DNA from: Prostheceraeus crozeri
Taxonomy: Eukaryota > Platyhelminthes > Polycladida > Euryleptidae
DNA length: 64,000 bases
Direction: 5' to 3'
NCBI GenBank assembly: GCA_907163375.1
Contig: CAJQUW010007119.1
Span: forward strand, 147,950 to 211,949
Of this stretch, positions 56,001 through 58,839 are shown in pieces. Both the position numbers and the translations under genes were made by a program. Position 1 is the first letter of the stretch. Each line of letters starts with the position of its first letter. The notes beneath the pieces are model-generated. The model had not been told where the DNA came from. It ran no database searches and saw nothing but the letters and a program-made list of their open reading frames with translations.

Positions 56001-56781
56001 ATCTCATGCTTGATTCCTTCACATGTCGAAGAAGTTGCACTCAATCATAGAAGCGTCGAAAGTTGTACTTTAAAAGCTATCCATCCGACTTTTTCATAGT
56101 GAACCACTTAAAGAGAACAACATACCCTGAATTACTGCTCATCTGGAAAAACTTGTTCTCCATCATTTTAGGAAGATACAGCAGTAACGTCGCCCACTTC
56201 GTCATCTCTTCCATGTGCCTCAATGACAAACTTGTCGAACCAACACCAGACAATGTGACCTTCTCACAGTGTCAAAACACCGCATGGATTTGCACCGCAA
56301 GTCGTTTACAGTGACTGCAACCAAAGCGCTGAACAAATACCAACACGCGTGAAGTGATTTGAATTTTACTTTTTCGCTGACTGAGTGTTCATGTAATGAT
56401 GTACCTATGAATGCTCCTTGACATTCGAGAATAAACCCGTCTCTCTCCATCTCTCAAATAGATGCACCCAAGAAAATATTTGAAAGTAACGAACATTCAT
56501 ATGCATTATTTTCTGCTTGCTTGAACTGAAACTTTATTGATGAAAATGCTCATAGTGATCCAGCTAAGCTGTGGTTAGAATTCACTTGTTGGATATTCAG
56601 GTTTTGGAATTTTTCAAAACAATATATTTTACGACAAGACTTTGGCTAACTAGTGTTTCAAACGTGAAATAGTTGACAGAAGCCTACCTTCAGCAGCAAA
56701 CTGATGAAATGGTTTCTTACGCAACAGTCGCATGCAGGTCTTATCTTTATTTGAGATTTTGATCATGTCCGGATCCATTTC
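1915..56781 (-). CDS. Giant multi-exon gene: four tandem CIDE-N-like plus WP-helical modules (31 exons placed, 2 more tentative)
   Basis: Exons were read by eye from minus-strand similarity and GT-AG borders. Every junction is phase-compatible, so all four modules fall in one frame of roughly 1,430-1,455 codons. Each module is exon A (88-94 nt), B (316-409 nt), C (85 nt in all four) and D (137-188 nt), with introns of phase 1, 2, 0 and 2. A plus early B reads like a CIDE-N domain: R[IV]S..DGS, a hydrophobic helix ending in a glycine, LGL, a strand such as PLILKTDGDVVIEDD, and a closing strand. Late B, C and D make a helical region (WP.NF.LP, FLRPLVDHVSKY, IGEAIRRAYPMLMDRDGTW, K.KF.RK.EY.RR) that recalls the region after the SAM or PB1-like part of SAMD3-like animal proteins (from memory). 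No catalytic domain is seen. The first ATG is probably in exon A1; the last exon seen ends in phase 2, so the gene continues beyond the window. It could instead be more than one transcript, but the frame continuity argues against that. Confidence 0.8.
2229..2965 (+). repeat. tRNA-headed SINE, interrupted by a foldback element
   Basis: The head (ggcgctgtggccttgtggta...) and the tail (aataacaactcggcc..., ending in ccgagtataaac) match the copy at 21081-21390. The head has tRNA-like A and B boxes, but it cannot fold as a functional tRNA. The middle holds the hairpin element 2397-2871. Confidence 0.7.
2397..2871. mobile_element. Foldback (long terminal inverted repeat) MITE-like element
   Basis: Arms of about 175 bp (2397-2573 and 2698-2871) are close to perfect inverted copies starting gatttgtacacaaatccc. 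The 124 bp loop is non-coding. It sits inside a SINE in the intron between D4 and C4. No clear target duplication. Confidence 0.8.
3012..3096 (-). CDS. Exon C4: helical domain, module 4
   Basis: 85 nt, phase 2 in and phase 0 out; acceptor TTTTAG, donor GTAAGT. It reads YMTQQQFYQVGEAIRDRYP, then MLMDRDGTW. Confidence 0.88.
3097..3867. other. Intron C4-B4, nothing recognised
   Basis: AT-rich, no exon-like or repeat-like signal seen. Confidence 0.4.
3868..4207 (-). CDS. Exon B4: CIDE-N-like domain, second half, and helical domain, module 4
   Basis: 340 nt, phase 1 in and phase 2 out; acceptor CTTTCAG, donor GTAAGA. It reads GLRALGLPSNFPLLLKTKDE, then VVIEDYEGLERC, a longer loop, WPDIYILPEFS and LQTLVKDVFKHLGGS. 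It is the most diverged of the B exons. Confidence 0.88.
4421..5143. mobile_element. hAT-like non-autonomous DNA transposon
   Basis: Ends are inverted: cagggttcccgcggc at 4421 and its complement ending at 5143, with related ttcaaggg motifs just inside both ends. CAGGG tips are usual for hAT elements. The flanking 8 bp do not match, so the duplication has decayed or the ends are rearranged. No coding content. Confidence 0.65.
5786..5873 (-). CDS. Exon A4: CIDE-N-like domain, first half, module 4
   Basis: 88 nt, phase 0 in and phase 1 out; acceptor ATTACAG, donor GTATGT. It reads RTSVIRISNEDGSCMRHLLL, then KSYHQFVQSG. Confidence 0.88.
5962..6265. repeat. Inverted-repeat element, about 300 bp
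   Basis: Arms of about 60 bp (5962-6021 and 6203-6265) share ggtcgtagt.aatatacact and gcgcta.cgctt. It may be a solo terminal unit of a retroelement. Non-coding, in intron A4-L17. Confidence 0.6.
6583..8609 (-). mobile_element. hAT DNA transposon with partial transposase
   Basis: A 15 bp perfect terminal inverted repeat (cagtgttcgtactgg) bounds 2.03 kb. Both ends carry GC-rich subterminal motifs (ttcgcgcccc and variants), as hAT elements often do. The only clear direct repeat at the edges is 6 bp (tattca), short of the usual 8. Inside is the minus-strand frame with a hAT dimerisation domain. Confidence 0.8.
7351..8258 (-). pseudogene. hAT transposase C-terminal part with coiled-coil tail
   Basis: An open frame of about 300 codons without a clear start (first internal ATG at 7983). 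It holds the hAT C-terminal dimerisation motif: EYWQKMSSKMPTLSRLARVT, then NAEVERVFSLLPDLVTKKRS and NLSATTINAIVVIKS. Upstream sequence (FDPAFPF, DFRRQLNHSNDADLENWAKT) fits the region before that domain. After it come about 130 residues rich in Glu, Lys and Leu that look like a long coiled coil ending in a basic KRKAHEELKVISPKKLK. The catalytic N-terminal part and zinc finger are absent here, so it is either a decayed transposase or a spliced one. Confidence 0.7.
9549..9702 (-). CDS. Linker exon L17 (module 3 to 4)
   Basis: 154 nt, phase 2 in and phase 0 out; acceptor TTTTCAG, donor GTAAGT. It opens VAPTCDIDEDQDVTASVEVD and ends in NRAKRKNIS; all 51 codons are open. It joins in frame to exon A4 across a 3.7 kb intron that holds a hAT element. 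Confidence 0.78.
9916..10055 (-). CDS. Exon D3: basic end of helical domain, module 3
   Basis: 140 nt, phase 0 in and phase 2 out; acceptor TTTTCAG, donor GTAAGT. It reads TTLRCKFVRKMEYNRRNLTS, EKKEEMRRIY and a basic tail. Confidence 0.88.
10056..12191. other. Intron D3-C3, nothing recognised
   Basis: AT-rich with no exon-like or repeat-like signal that I can support. Confidence 0.35.
12192..12276 (-). CDS. Exon C3: helical domain, module 3
   Basis: 85 nt, phase 2 in and phase 0 out; acceptor TTTTCAG, donor GTGAGT. It reads YLSRKQLSAIGEAIRRAYP, then MLMDRDGTW. Confidence 0.9.
12815..13085. repeat. Minisatellite, about 65 bp unit, four copies
   Basis: Each unit contains gggagtataactagt and gcgccgcag, with ttttatgtctatgaa between. 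Units differ by several substitutions. Lies in intron C3-B3. Confidence 0.8.
13241..13368. repeat. Minisatellite, 32-33 bp unit, about four copies
   Basis: Unit gttctcatcctccttccatc followed by tgaaggggtccc. In the same intron as the other two tandem arrays. Confidence 0.85.
13895..14130 (+). repeat. Dispersed repeat with gccgcggcgtt motif, copy 1
   Basis: Shares with 48340-48570 an ordered series of blocks: cgccgcggcgtt.att, ttccaattgaataac, agctga...aatctag. Probably an old DNA transposon; superfamily not determined. Confidence 0.6.
14517..14957. repeat. Minisatellite, about 50 bp unit with higher-order structure
   Basis: About nine units of the type gcggcgtttatt, gaagtgttgatgac, ctctcagctggtgcgc, ttattagag. 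One block of about 140 bp (three units, one shortened) occurs twice in a row from about 14592 and 14731, nearly identical. Confidence 0.85.
15147..15462 (-). CDS. Exon B3: CIDE-N-like domain, second half, and helical domain, module 3
   Basis: 316 nt, the same length as B2; phase 1 in and phase 2 out; acceptor TTTTTCAG, donor GTAAGA. It reads GLRMLGLPPDFPLILKTDGD, then VVIEDDDGLRYC, LHITFAD, WPANFRLPDL, RTPDDADKLKKNF and NFLRPLVDHVSKY. Confidence 0.92.
15463..17935. other. Intron B3-A3, upper part, nothing recognised
   Basis: No exon or known element. A 95-codon minus-strand open frame at 17531-17818 has no family I recognise. Confidence 0.3.
17940..18562 (+). repeat. Interspersed repeat of about 0.6 kb, copy 1
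   Basis: Almost collinear with 55250-55847 (for example ttggaatctatagtattagt and caatggttacagtagcattg). No open frame, no terminal inverted repeat seen. Ends at catcgcatgaga in one copy and catcgtatgaga in the other. Confidence 0.8.
18741..18828 (-). CDS. Exon A3: CIDE-N-like domain, first half, module 3
   Basis: 88 nt, phase 0 in and phase 1 out; acceptor TTTCAG, donor GTAAGC. It reads RHNVLRVSTEDGSRVRDLLI, then KPFEQFVKVG. Closest of the four to a textbook CIDE-N start. Confidence 0.88.
18890..18935 (-). CDS. Linker exon L16 (module 2 to 3)
   Basis: 46 nt, phase 2 in and phase 0 out; acceptor ATTTTCAG, donor GTGAGT. It codes for TVSVYESDEEHQEIS after a split codon. It is followed by an intron of only 61 bp and then exon A3 in frame. 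Confidence 0.8.
18936..21080. other. Intron L16-D2, mostly unexplained
   Basis: AT-rich, no exon-like signal. Only the SINE that follows at 21081 is recognised. Confidence 0.3.
21081..21390 (+). repeat. tRNA-headed SINE, second copy
   Basis: Head ggcgctgtggtcttgtgg, body with cactctgcattcttgc and tail aataacaactcggcc match the copy at 2229-2965. The middle differs, with about 125 bp not found in the other copy. Confidence 0.7.
21493..21680 (-). CDS. Exon D2: basic end of helical domain with nuclear-localisation-like run, module 2
   Basis: 188 nt, the longest D exon; phase 0 in and phase 2 out; acceptor TTCCAG, donor GTAAGT. It starts NTLKKKFIKKLEYKRRFVTS and has an added KRSRN...PPMKKRKS stretch, which resembles a bipartite nuclear import signal, before an acidic end. 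Confidence 0.9.
22470..22890 (-). mobile_element. LINE fragment, C-terminal end of reverse transcriptase ORF
   Basis: Minus-strand frames read GTSIRDRIPNEAIRRN, EIRLSWFGHVARR and RGRPVKR.RDQILTDTG (one stop replaces the usual W). This is the typical tail of non-LTR retrotransposon polyproteins. Truncated at the 5' end and carrying frameshifts and a stop. Confidence 0.75.
22900..24568. other. Intron D2-C2, lower-complexity part, nothing recognised
   Basis: AT-rich sequence without supported features. Confidence 0.3.
24569..24653 (-). CDS. Exon C2: helical domain, module 2
   Basis: 85 nt, phase 2 in and phase 0 out; acceptor TTTTTTAG, donor GTGAGT. It reads YLSKTQLIQIGETIRRTYP, then KLMDRDGSW. 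Only 72 bp lie between it and B2. Confidence 0.9.
24726..25041 (-). CDS. Exon B2: CIDE-N-like domain, second half, and helical domain, module 2
   Basis: 316 nt, phase 1 in and phase 2 out; acceptor TTTCAG, donor GTAAGA. It reads GLRILSLRQDFPLILKTDSN, then DDEGLQYC, LHITFAD, WPANFRLPDI and NFLRPLVEHVSKY. The first 55 or so residues complete the CIDE-N-like fold; the rest starts the helical domain. Confidence 0.9.
26043..26130 (-). CDS. Exon A2: CIDE-N-like domain, first half, module 2
   Basis: 88 nt, phase 0 in and phase 1 out; acceptor TTCCAG, donor GTAAGT. It reads SHDLLRISNEDGSRRSYVRI, then KPFRQFVRAG. The RISNEDGS motif compares well with the first strand and turn of vertebrate CIDE-N domains (RVSNHDRS in memory of the family). 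Confidence 0.85.
26304..26399 (-). CDS. Linker exon L15, type X, directly before module 2
   Basis: 96 nt, phase 0 in and out; acceptor TTGTATAG, donor GTAAGT. It contains SSVSSPQQLAEKSPARAERK, like the end of L13 (SSASSLQQLADERLAVAEED). It joins in frame to exon A2. Confidence 0.8.
26570..26768 (+). repeat. tRNA-headed SINE, second family, copy 1
   Basis: Shares with 42628-42815 the blocks aagtgcttg, ttttg.tcc, gaaagtgtcattgg-like, ggcatccggactga and agtc.gactatgtc. The head has a tRNA-like A box. In intron L15-L14. Confidence 0.65.
27247..27357 (-). CDS. Linker exon L14, type Y
   Basis: 111 nt, phase 0 in and out; acceptor ATTCCAG, donor GTAAGT. It contains TPIFLPISNELEASDDDYSS and IREFAEARVVAQEEESG, parallel to L10. 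Confidence 0.85.
27644..27745 (-). CDS. Linker exon L13, type X
   Basis: 102 nt, phase 0 in and out; acceptor TTGTAAAG, donor GTATGT. It contains ESPMETRMSLEDSSASSLQQ and LADERLAVAEEDHQ, which aligns along its whole length with L8 and L9. Confidence 0.8.
28444..29134. mobile_element. hAT-like non-autonomous transposon with perfect 8 bp target duplication
   Basis: Ends cagggatgcggagtc and, inverted, cagggatgtggagtc. It is flanked by gtataaat at 28436-28443 and 29135-29142, an exact 8 bp duplication as hAT transposases make. Both ends also carry the palindromic ggagtcctatca...tgataggactcc motif. No coding content. In intron L13-L12. Confidence 0.9.
29769..29798 (-). CDS. Possible micro-exon L12 (tentative)
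   Basis: 30 nt, phase 0 in and out; acceptor TTTGCTAG, donor GTAGGT. It would code for NDQKHIPDDV. Only the borders, the phase and the acidic composition support it. Confidence 0.25.
30021..30065 (-). CDS. Possible linker exon L11 (tentative)
   Basis: 45 nt, phase 0 in and out; acceptor AACCCAG, donor GTAAAG. It would code for EMYERATSQTEPSGE. Composition and phase fit the linker, but it has no paralogue among the other exons, so it may be chance. Confidence 0.35.
30130..30605 (-). repeat. Interspersed repeat with tRNA-like Pol III promoter, copy 2
   Basis: Minus strand reads TAGCATAGTTGATAGA (A box) and GTGGGTTCGATCC (B box) near 30148-30195, matching copy 965-1365 along its whole length. 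The conserved 400 bp lie upstream of the tRNA-like part on the minus strand, which is unusual for a SINE. Confidence 0.65.
31561..31671 (-). CDS. Linker exon L10, type Y
   Basis: 111 nt, phase 0 in and out; acceptor ATTACAG, donor GTAGGT. It contains APILLPIANEHDSNDVDYSN and IREFAEARVATREEES. It is the same length as L14 and about 65 percent identical to it by eye. Confidence 0.8.
31907..32008 (-). CDS. Linker exon L9, type X (the other of the tandem pair)
   Basis: 102 nt, phase 0 in and out; acceptor CTCTTAAG, donor GTAAGT. It reads ESPKETTVNHAEPITNSPRQ, then PGEEGLVVTKEEVQ, three residues different from L8. Both copies keep open frames and splice sites. Confidence 0.85.
32142..32243 (-). 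CDS. Linker exon L8, type X (one of a tandem pair)
   Basis: 102 nt, phase 0 in and out; acceptor TCTTTAG, donor GTAAGT. It reads ESLKETTVNHAEPITISPRQ, then PGEERLVVTKEEVQ. Nearly identical to L9, 235 bp away, with the surrounding intron also copied. Confidence 0.85.
32280..34470. other. Intron L8-L7, lower part, largely unexplained
   Basis: Two blocks near 32880-33010 and 33190-33320 share weak similarity (ttcaat..aataaac, cagttgtggtcag), perhaps an old tandem duplication. Nothing else supported. Confidence 0.3.
34480..35410 (-). mobile_element. Penelope-like element fragment, GIY-YIG end
   Basis: The minus-strand frame holds a linker with paired cysteines and histidine (CHLCG) and then a GIY-YIG nuclease (VYKLTCNFCNECYIGQTNRP), ending in INRKYELPNF. 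The 3' flank (cccat.gaagtgtcagtggc) matches the copy at 45896-46670, so both belong to one family. 5' truncated; no reverse transcriptase seen. An inactive remnant in an intron. Confidence 0.85.
36092..36190 (-). CDS. Linker exon L7, type Y
   Basis: 99 nt, phase 0 in and out; acceptor TTACACAG, donor GTAAGT. It reads MPIKEAPNIGNNVDYYVIRE, then PPETKF. The pattern PI......N.VDY..IRE matches exons L10 and L14. Only 73 bp separate it from L6. Confidence 0.75.
36264..36365 (-). CDS. Linker exon L6, type X
   Basis: 102 nt, phase 0 in and out; acceptor GTCACAG, donor GTAAGT. It begins EPHIEASSRQSSIDNSRIRE. Its length and layout match the other X exons (32142, 31907, 27644 and, at 96 nt, 26304). 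Confidence 0.75.
36600..37050 (-). mobile_element. LINE fragment, extreme C-terminus and 3' end
   Basis: The minus frame reads DHFLKLYRQPCSSNTRLNFF, SQRTVDDWNALPEKI, the standard closing motif of many CR1/Jockey-type LINE ORF2 proteins. 5' truncated. In intron L6-L5. Confidence 0.8.
37471..38188. repeat. Long intronic inverted repeat (279 bp arms, 161 bp loop)
   Basis: Arms 37471-37749 and 37911-38188 run from tagtccggcagccagaac to ggaaatgaactgaag-like ends and are about 80-85 percent complementary by eye. No coding content. Probably a foldback transposon. It would form a hairpin in the pre-mRNA beside exon L5. Confidence 0.85.
38270..38416 (-). CDS. Linker exon L5, acidic
   Basis: 147 nt, phase 0 in and out; acceptor TCTCACAG, donor GTGAGC. 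It contains SSDAEEGEVKESLRKALGLR and an EDVEEER stretch; similar to L4. Its donor lies only about 80 bp from a 0.7 kb intronic hairpin (37471-38188). Confidence 0.65.
38417..39753. other. Intron L5-L4, nothing recognised
   Basis: No exon-like or repeat-like signal supported. Confidence 0.35.
39754..39939 (-). CDS. Linker exon L4, acidic
   Basis: 186 nt, phase 0 in and out; acceptor TTCCCAG, donor GTGAGT. It contains a glutamate run (EVEEEEEDSKELLRRTL), then a Ser/Glu-rich part. The SKELLRRTL stretch matches VKESLRKAL in the next exon, so L4 and L5 look like an old duplicate pair. Confidence 0.75.
39940..41020. other. Intron L4-L3, nothing recognised
   Basis: No exon-like or repeat-like signal supported. 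Confidence 0.35.
41021..41143 (-). CDS. Linker exon L3
   Basis: 123 nt, phase 0 in and out; acceptor CAACAG, donor GTAAGA. It begins SRIEHLNWLQRSDEEGM and is rich in Ser and Glu. No recognised domain. Confidence 0.65.
41349..41645. repeat. Inverted pair of tRNA-like sequences (foldback)
   Basis: Arms 41349-41424 and 41571-41645, beginning agtcaataaaagacacc. On the minus strand the left arm ends in a B box (GGTTCGATTCC) after an A box (GGGCCAGTGAAGAAGGTGCG) in the loop; the right arm holds another ttcgattcc. Looks like two SINE heads in opposite orientation. Confidence 0.7.
42308..42362 (-). CDS. Linker exon L2
   Basis: 55 nt, phase 2 in and phase 0 out; acceptor ATTTCAG, donor GTAAGT. It codes for a GVNSTPDKSDLTDPDLSTS peptide. 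It resets the frame to phase 0, which all later linker exons keep. Confidence 0.7.
42628..42815 (+). repeat. tRNA-headed SINE, second family, copy 2
   Basis: Begins tggtctccgtggcacagtgg (tRNA-like A box region) and matches the copy at 26570-26768 over its body. In intron L2-L1. Confidence 0.7.
42816..44222. other. Intron L2-L1, upper part, nothing recognised
   Basis: An open frame of 83 codons at 43115-43366 has no recognised family and no splice or paralogue support. Confidence 0.3.
44223..44285 (-). CDS. Linker exon L1 (module 1 to 2)
   Basis: 63 nt, phase 2 in and phase 2 out; acceptor TTTCAG, donor GTAAGA. It codes for YSLADDDVPEYEANEVLSYE, strongly acidic. No known domain. Confidence 0.7.
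44700..44892 (-). repeat. tRNA-headed SINE, another family
   Basis: Minus strand from 44892: A box TAGTCCATTTGGTTGAGAG and B box GGGTTCGAGTCTG. The acceptor stem does not pair, so this is a SINE head and not a tRNA gene. Confidence 0.65.
44995..45690 (+). mobile_element. hAT element (ZBED/SPIN-like) keeping only the transposase tail
   Basis: Tips caggggttctca and, inverted, cagcggttctca; flanked by ttgaatag (44987-44994) and ttgtatag (45691-45698), an 8 bp duplication with one change. Inside, a plus-strand frame (45150-45363) reads FWLSSSSKHVIELHECAPRV, then YLCEAAFSTMLLLKNKHRSR and the VALSSYEPR end, the C-terminal dimerisation domain of hAT transposases. The rest of the transposase is gone. 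Confidence 0.88.
45896..46670 (+). mobile_element. Penelope-like element fragment with inverted terminal repeats and 12 bp target duplication
   Basis: The GIY-YIG part (VYKLKCNLCDDFYIGQTNRP, later CRLTEARLIKSLAPAINRKY) is preceded by the CHLCS linker motif. Inverted repeats of about 80 bp (around 45933-46013 and 46583-46668) flank it, and gatcttgtcagt occurs exactly at 45884-45895 and 46671-46682. Inverted pseudo-LTR arrangements are known for this family. 5' truncated and inactive. Confidence 0.88.
47417..47562 (-). CDS. Exon D1: basic end of helical domain, module 1
   Basis: 146 nt, phase 0 in and phase 2 out; acceptor TTTCGTAG, donor GTAAGT. It opens DSLKRKFVRKLQYKRTTMS, matching the basic K.KF.RK..Y.R motif of the other D exons, then runs into a lysine-rich tail. 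It is separated from C1 by an intron of 6.07 kb, the longest in the gene, which holds a Penelope-like fragment and a hAT element. Confidence 0.85.
48340..48572 (+). repeat. Dispersed repeat with gccgcggcgtt motif, copy 2
   Basis: Begins accgtatttcctctaatata, then cgccgcggcgtttatttaca; matches 13895-14130. Confidence 0.6.
49500..50145 (-). mobile_element. Penelope-like element fragment, second family, with inverted terminal repeats
   Basis: The minus frame (49680-49985) reads CLTCNELRIGQTERTMKSRF, REHVTS, a GIY-YIG nuclease of the Penelope type but unlike the copies at 34.9 and 46.2 kb. Inverted repeats of about 110 bp (49500-49608 and 50025-50145) surround it, sharing cgtaacaccgatatttcgt and ctgacggaaacgaca. 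Truncated and inactive. Confidence 0.85.
50150..51590. other. Intron D1-C1, middle part, nothing recognised
   Basis: AT-rich, no supported features. Confidence 0.3.
51599..52472. mobile_element. hAT non-autonomous transposon with perfect 8 bp target duplication
   Basis: Tips cagtgctgcgattc and, inverted, cagtgttgcgattc. Exact duplication gtctgcct at 51591-51598 and 52473-52480. Many acgcgc / cacgcgcg subterminal motifs near both ends. No transposase frame. In intron D1-C1. Confidence 0.93.
52481..53632. other. Intron D1-C1, end part, nothing recognised
   Basis: A palindromic patch with gggaattcccgg near 53460-53560 could be a transposon relic; not resolved. Confidence 0.3.
53633..53717 (-). 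CDS. Exon C1: helical domain, module 1
   Basis: 85 nt as in all modules, phase 2 in and phase 0 out; acceptor ATTACAG, donor GTGAGT. It reads YPTKQQYAEVGKAIARAYP, then MLLDEDGTW. The pattern yP....y..vg.ai...yP.L.D.dG.W is shared with exons C2-C4. Confidence 0.85.
53778..54186 (-). CDS. Exon B1: second half of CIDE-N-like domain and start of helical domain, module 1
   Basis: 409 nt, phase 1 in and phase 2 out, acceptor TTTCAG and donor GTGAGT. It begins GLKLLGYPLDYPLLM, keeps the DD.G..YC motif, then WPSNYKLPELS and a helical stretch ending with QYCDDC. Compared with B2 and B3 it is 93 nt longer; the extra part lies between the CIDE-N-like end and the WP motif and holds a short internal repeat (KLNEPQ / KLNDPQ) rich in lysine. 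Confidence 0.85.
54965..56335 (+). mobile_element. LINE C-terminal fragment split by another repeat
   Basis: 54970-55195 reads NTLNAVQEWCHTNDVSLNAN, KTVEML and VKSAKLLRV, the end of a non-LTR reverse transcriptase; 56075-56310 reads LKRTTYPELLLIWKNLFSII, LGRYSSNVAHFVISS, LNDKLVE, the region that normally follows. Between them lies the 0.6 kb repeat also found at 17.9 kb plus about 0.2 kb of other sequence. CR1/Jockey-like, inactive. Confidence 0.75.
55250..55847 (+). repeat. Interspersed repeat of about 0.6 kb, copy 2
   Basis: Collinear with 17940-18562 with scattered differences. Here it lies inside a LINE fragment. Confidence 0.8.
56688..56781 (-). CDS. Exon A1: first half of CIDE-N-like domain, module 1; probable start codon
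   Basis: 94 nt, preceded by a T-rich acceptor (tttttttgcag) and followed by a GTAGGC donor. The frame reads E-M-D-P-D-M-I-K-I-S-N-K-D-K-T, then a very basic run (RLLRKKP) and FHQFAAEG; it leaves in phase 1 like the other A exons. The ATG at 56778-56776 is in a fair context (GAAATGG) and no upstream coding exon was recognised, so it is the likeliest start, with a 5' UTR exon upstream. It is the most basic of the four A exons and 6 nt longer. Confidence 0.75.
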
Positions 56782-57639
56782 CTGCAAAAAAAATATAGGC
56801 TATACTAGTTTAGAATCTGTTAAAACTCATGCATAGAAATCGTGATTAAATCATTTTATGATGCAAAAAGAGAGTGAATATGATACATAAGTATTTACGC
56901 TACTTTTGTGAAGACATCCATGTGCAAGTTTATCAAAGACAGCCTGTTACTTACACCTAAAATATTTTCTTTGCCATAGAAAAAAAAGTAAACAGACATG
57001 GATTTCTAGCTTCAGTTTCAATAACATTGTTGAAATAATTGATGAGTCTTTCATCGTTAAAGGTTGATTTCATCTCATAAAATTTTGCGAAAAATAGAGG
57101 TTTTTCAATGAATGAATACAAAGTATCAGATTTTTTTGATTGTCAGAAATAAAGCTTTTGGTGTTATACTGAGCCCTATTACTTCCACCCTTTAAGCAAA
57201 TAGGTCCCGTTACTATGACAGTCATCGTCATTGCATAAAAAGACACTTCAATTATCGCCTACTTTTATCAACAATTCGCTATAACAATATAGGCCTAACT
57301 CTCGCAGTTATGTGTCATTCTTATGCTGATATACACGTATATATCGCATTGGAGAATTAACATAGCTTGCAACTATGGTTTCTAAAACCATCTAAGCAGG
57401 CGGAGCTAGGTCCAAAAATATCGCTGCTAGACCCTCTTATATACGTCAGACTGACACATCTTGAAGGTTGTAATTCCTTTACCTATCTATGACGGTCCGG
57501 TGTTTTACCAGAGTTTATAGGAGATTTGATTTCGAAAACTGTTGGGTCATCCACTGTAAAACTAGCTGATCATTTTGATGTTATTAGTCCACTTCTGGGA
57601 CAGCAAAAAGAAATCAAGAATAAGATCGCCAAGTGATGC

Positions 57640-58190
57640 ATTTAGAATACGTTGACGTTGAACATGGACAAGTTAAAGATGACACATTTCACATCATCTG
57701 ATATTCTTCAGGATATCCCACCTCTGCAGAGCTCAAAACTATTGGAAGTCGTTGGAGCTTTCATGATGATACAATCTGCCTGCTCTAAAGCAAACCAATG
57801 CTTCCATGTACTTTGGAAACTGAAAAGTCTGATTTCAGAGAATGCAGTTGACCATATTTCTACATCTCTTGCATTGTTTATCAAATGTGAGACTTGCTGT
57901 GATTGGTACGGACAAATTCGGACGACGAGGCTGCAAAAATTGACAATAGATCACATTTACTAATTTACAACTTGCATTATGGAAGCGAAGACGCAAATGT
58001 GAACACAAGTTCGAATTAGAAAATCGCCGACGAAATCCATACTAATAGCAAGACTGTACGGTTATCCACAAATGGACAGAGCACGAAGTTTACACTTCAG
58101 TATTCTAAAGCGCAGAAGATCTCCGTTCAATATTGTAGACCCTCAAAATGAAGGAAAACAGTCTTTCTTTTGTCAGCGACTTCATTTCCA
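57640..58190 (+). mobile_element. LINE C-terminal fragment
   Basis: A plus frame reads LTLNMDKLKMTHFTSSD, PPLQSSKLLEVVGAF, KANQCFHVLWKLKSLI, VDHISTSLALF and WYGQIRTTRLQKL, the end of a non-LTR reverse transcriptase and the segment after it. Truncated at the 5' side. Confidence 0.75.
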
Positions 58191-58839
58191 CAGGACAATT
58201 ATATTTGCTCGTACGAATTTTGATTAGGCCTACACCCCTTAACATATATAGACATTTCAGTGGCGCCTATAGCGATTATGCCCTTCATGCTGAGCATGAC
58301 AAGGTATTTTGTCTCATTTTCTGTTTTCCACACTAAGTCGACATTTTCAGCCATAAGAAAGTTGACGTTTTGTATCAACAAACCAAATTTCATTGTAGCT
58401 CTTTCAAACTTTCATATTCAATTGTTTTCTATGATCATGTTACTGTGATATTTAGGTCATACTCAATTAGGACTTACTAAGTAGCCAACTTATTCTTAAA
58501 AAACAGGAGAAGTTAGTCAATTTGAGCAGGCCACGGTCGCAGCTAGAACAGGATAAGCTATCAAATTATGTCAAACCACAGTCCGTTTCCTAAATCACCG
58601 ATCAACCCAAAAAGTTCTTTTGTCTTTTGTTTGCTCTCATAGAATTAATCGTAGTCTCATAATTAATTGATTACTGAACTTATTCACTTGGTCAGTAGAC
58701 ACTTGGCTTTAGAAACAACGTGGTTTGCTTTATTAAATGAAGTGATTATTAATTGGAAGCCTGTTACTTCATACTACAGATCCTGTATTAACTGCCCCCG
58801 CCTCCTGTAATAATTGGTGAGTTGTTAAAAATCCTGTCA

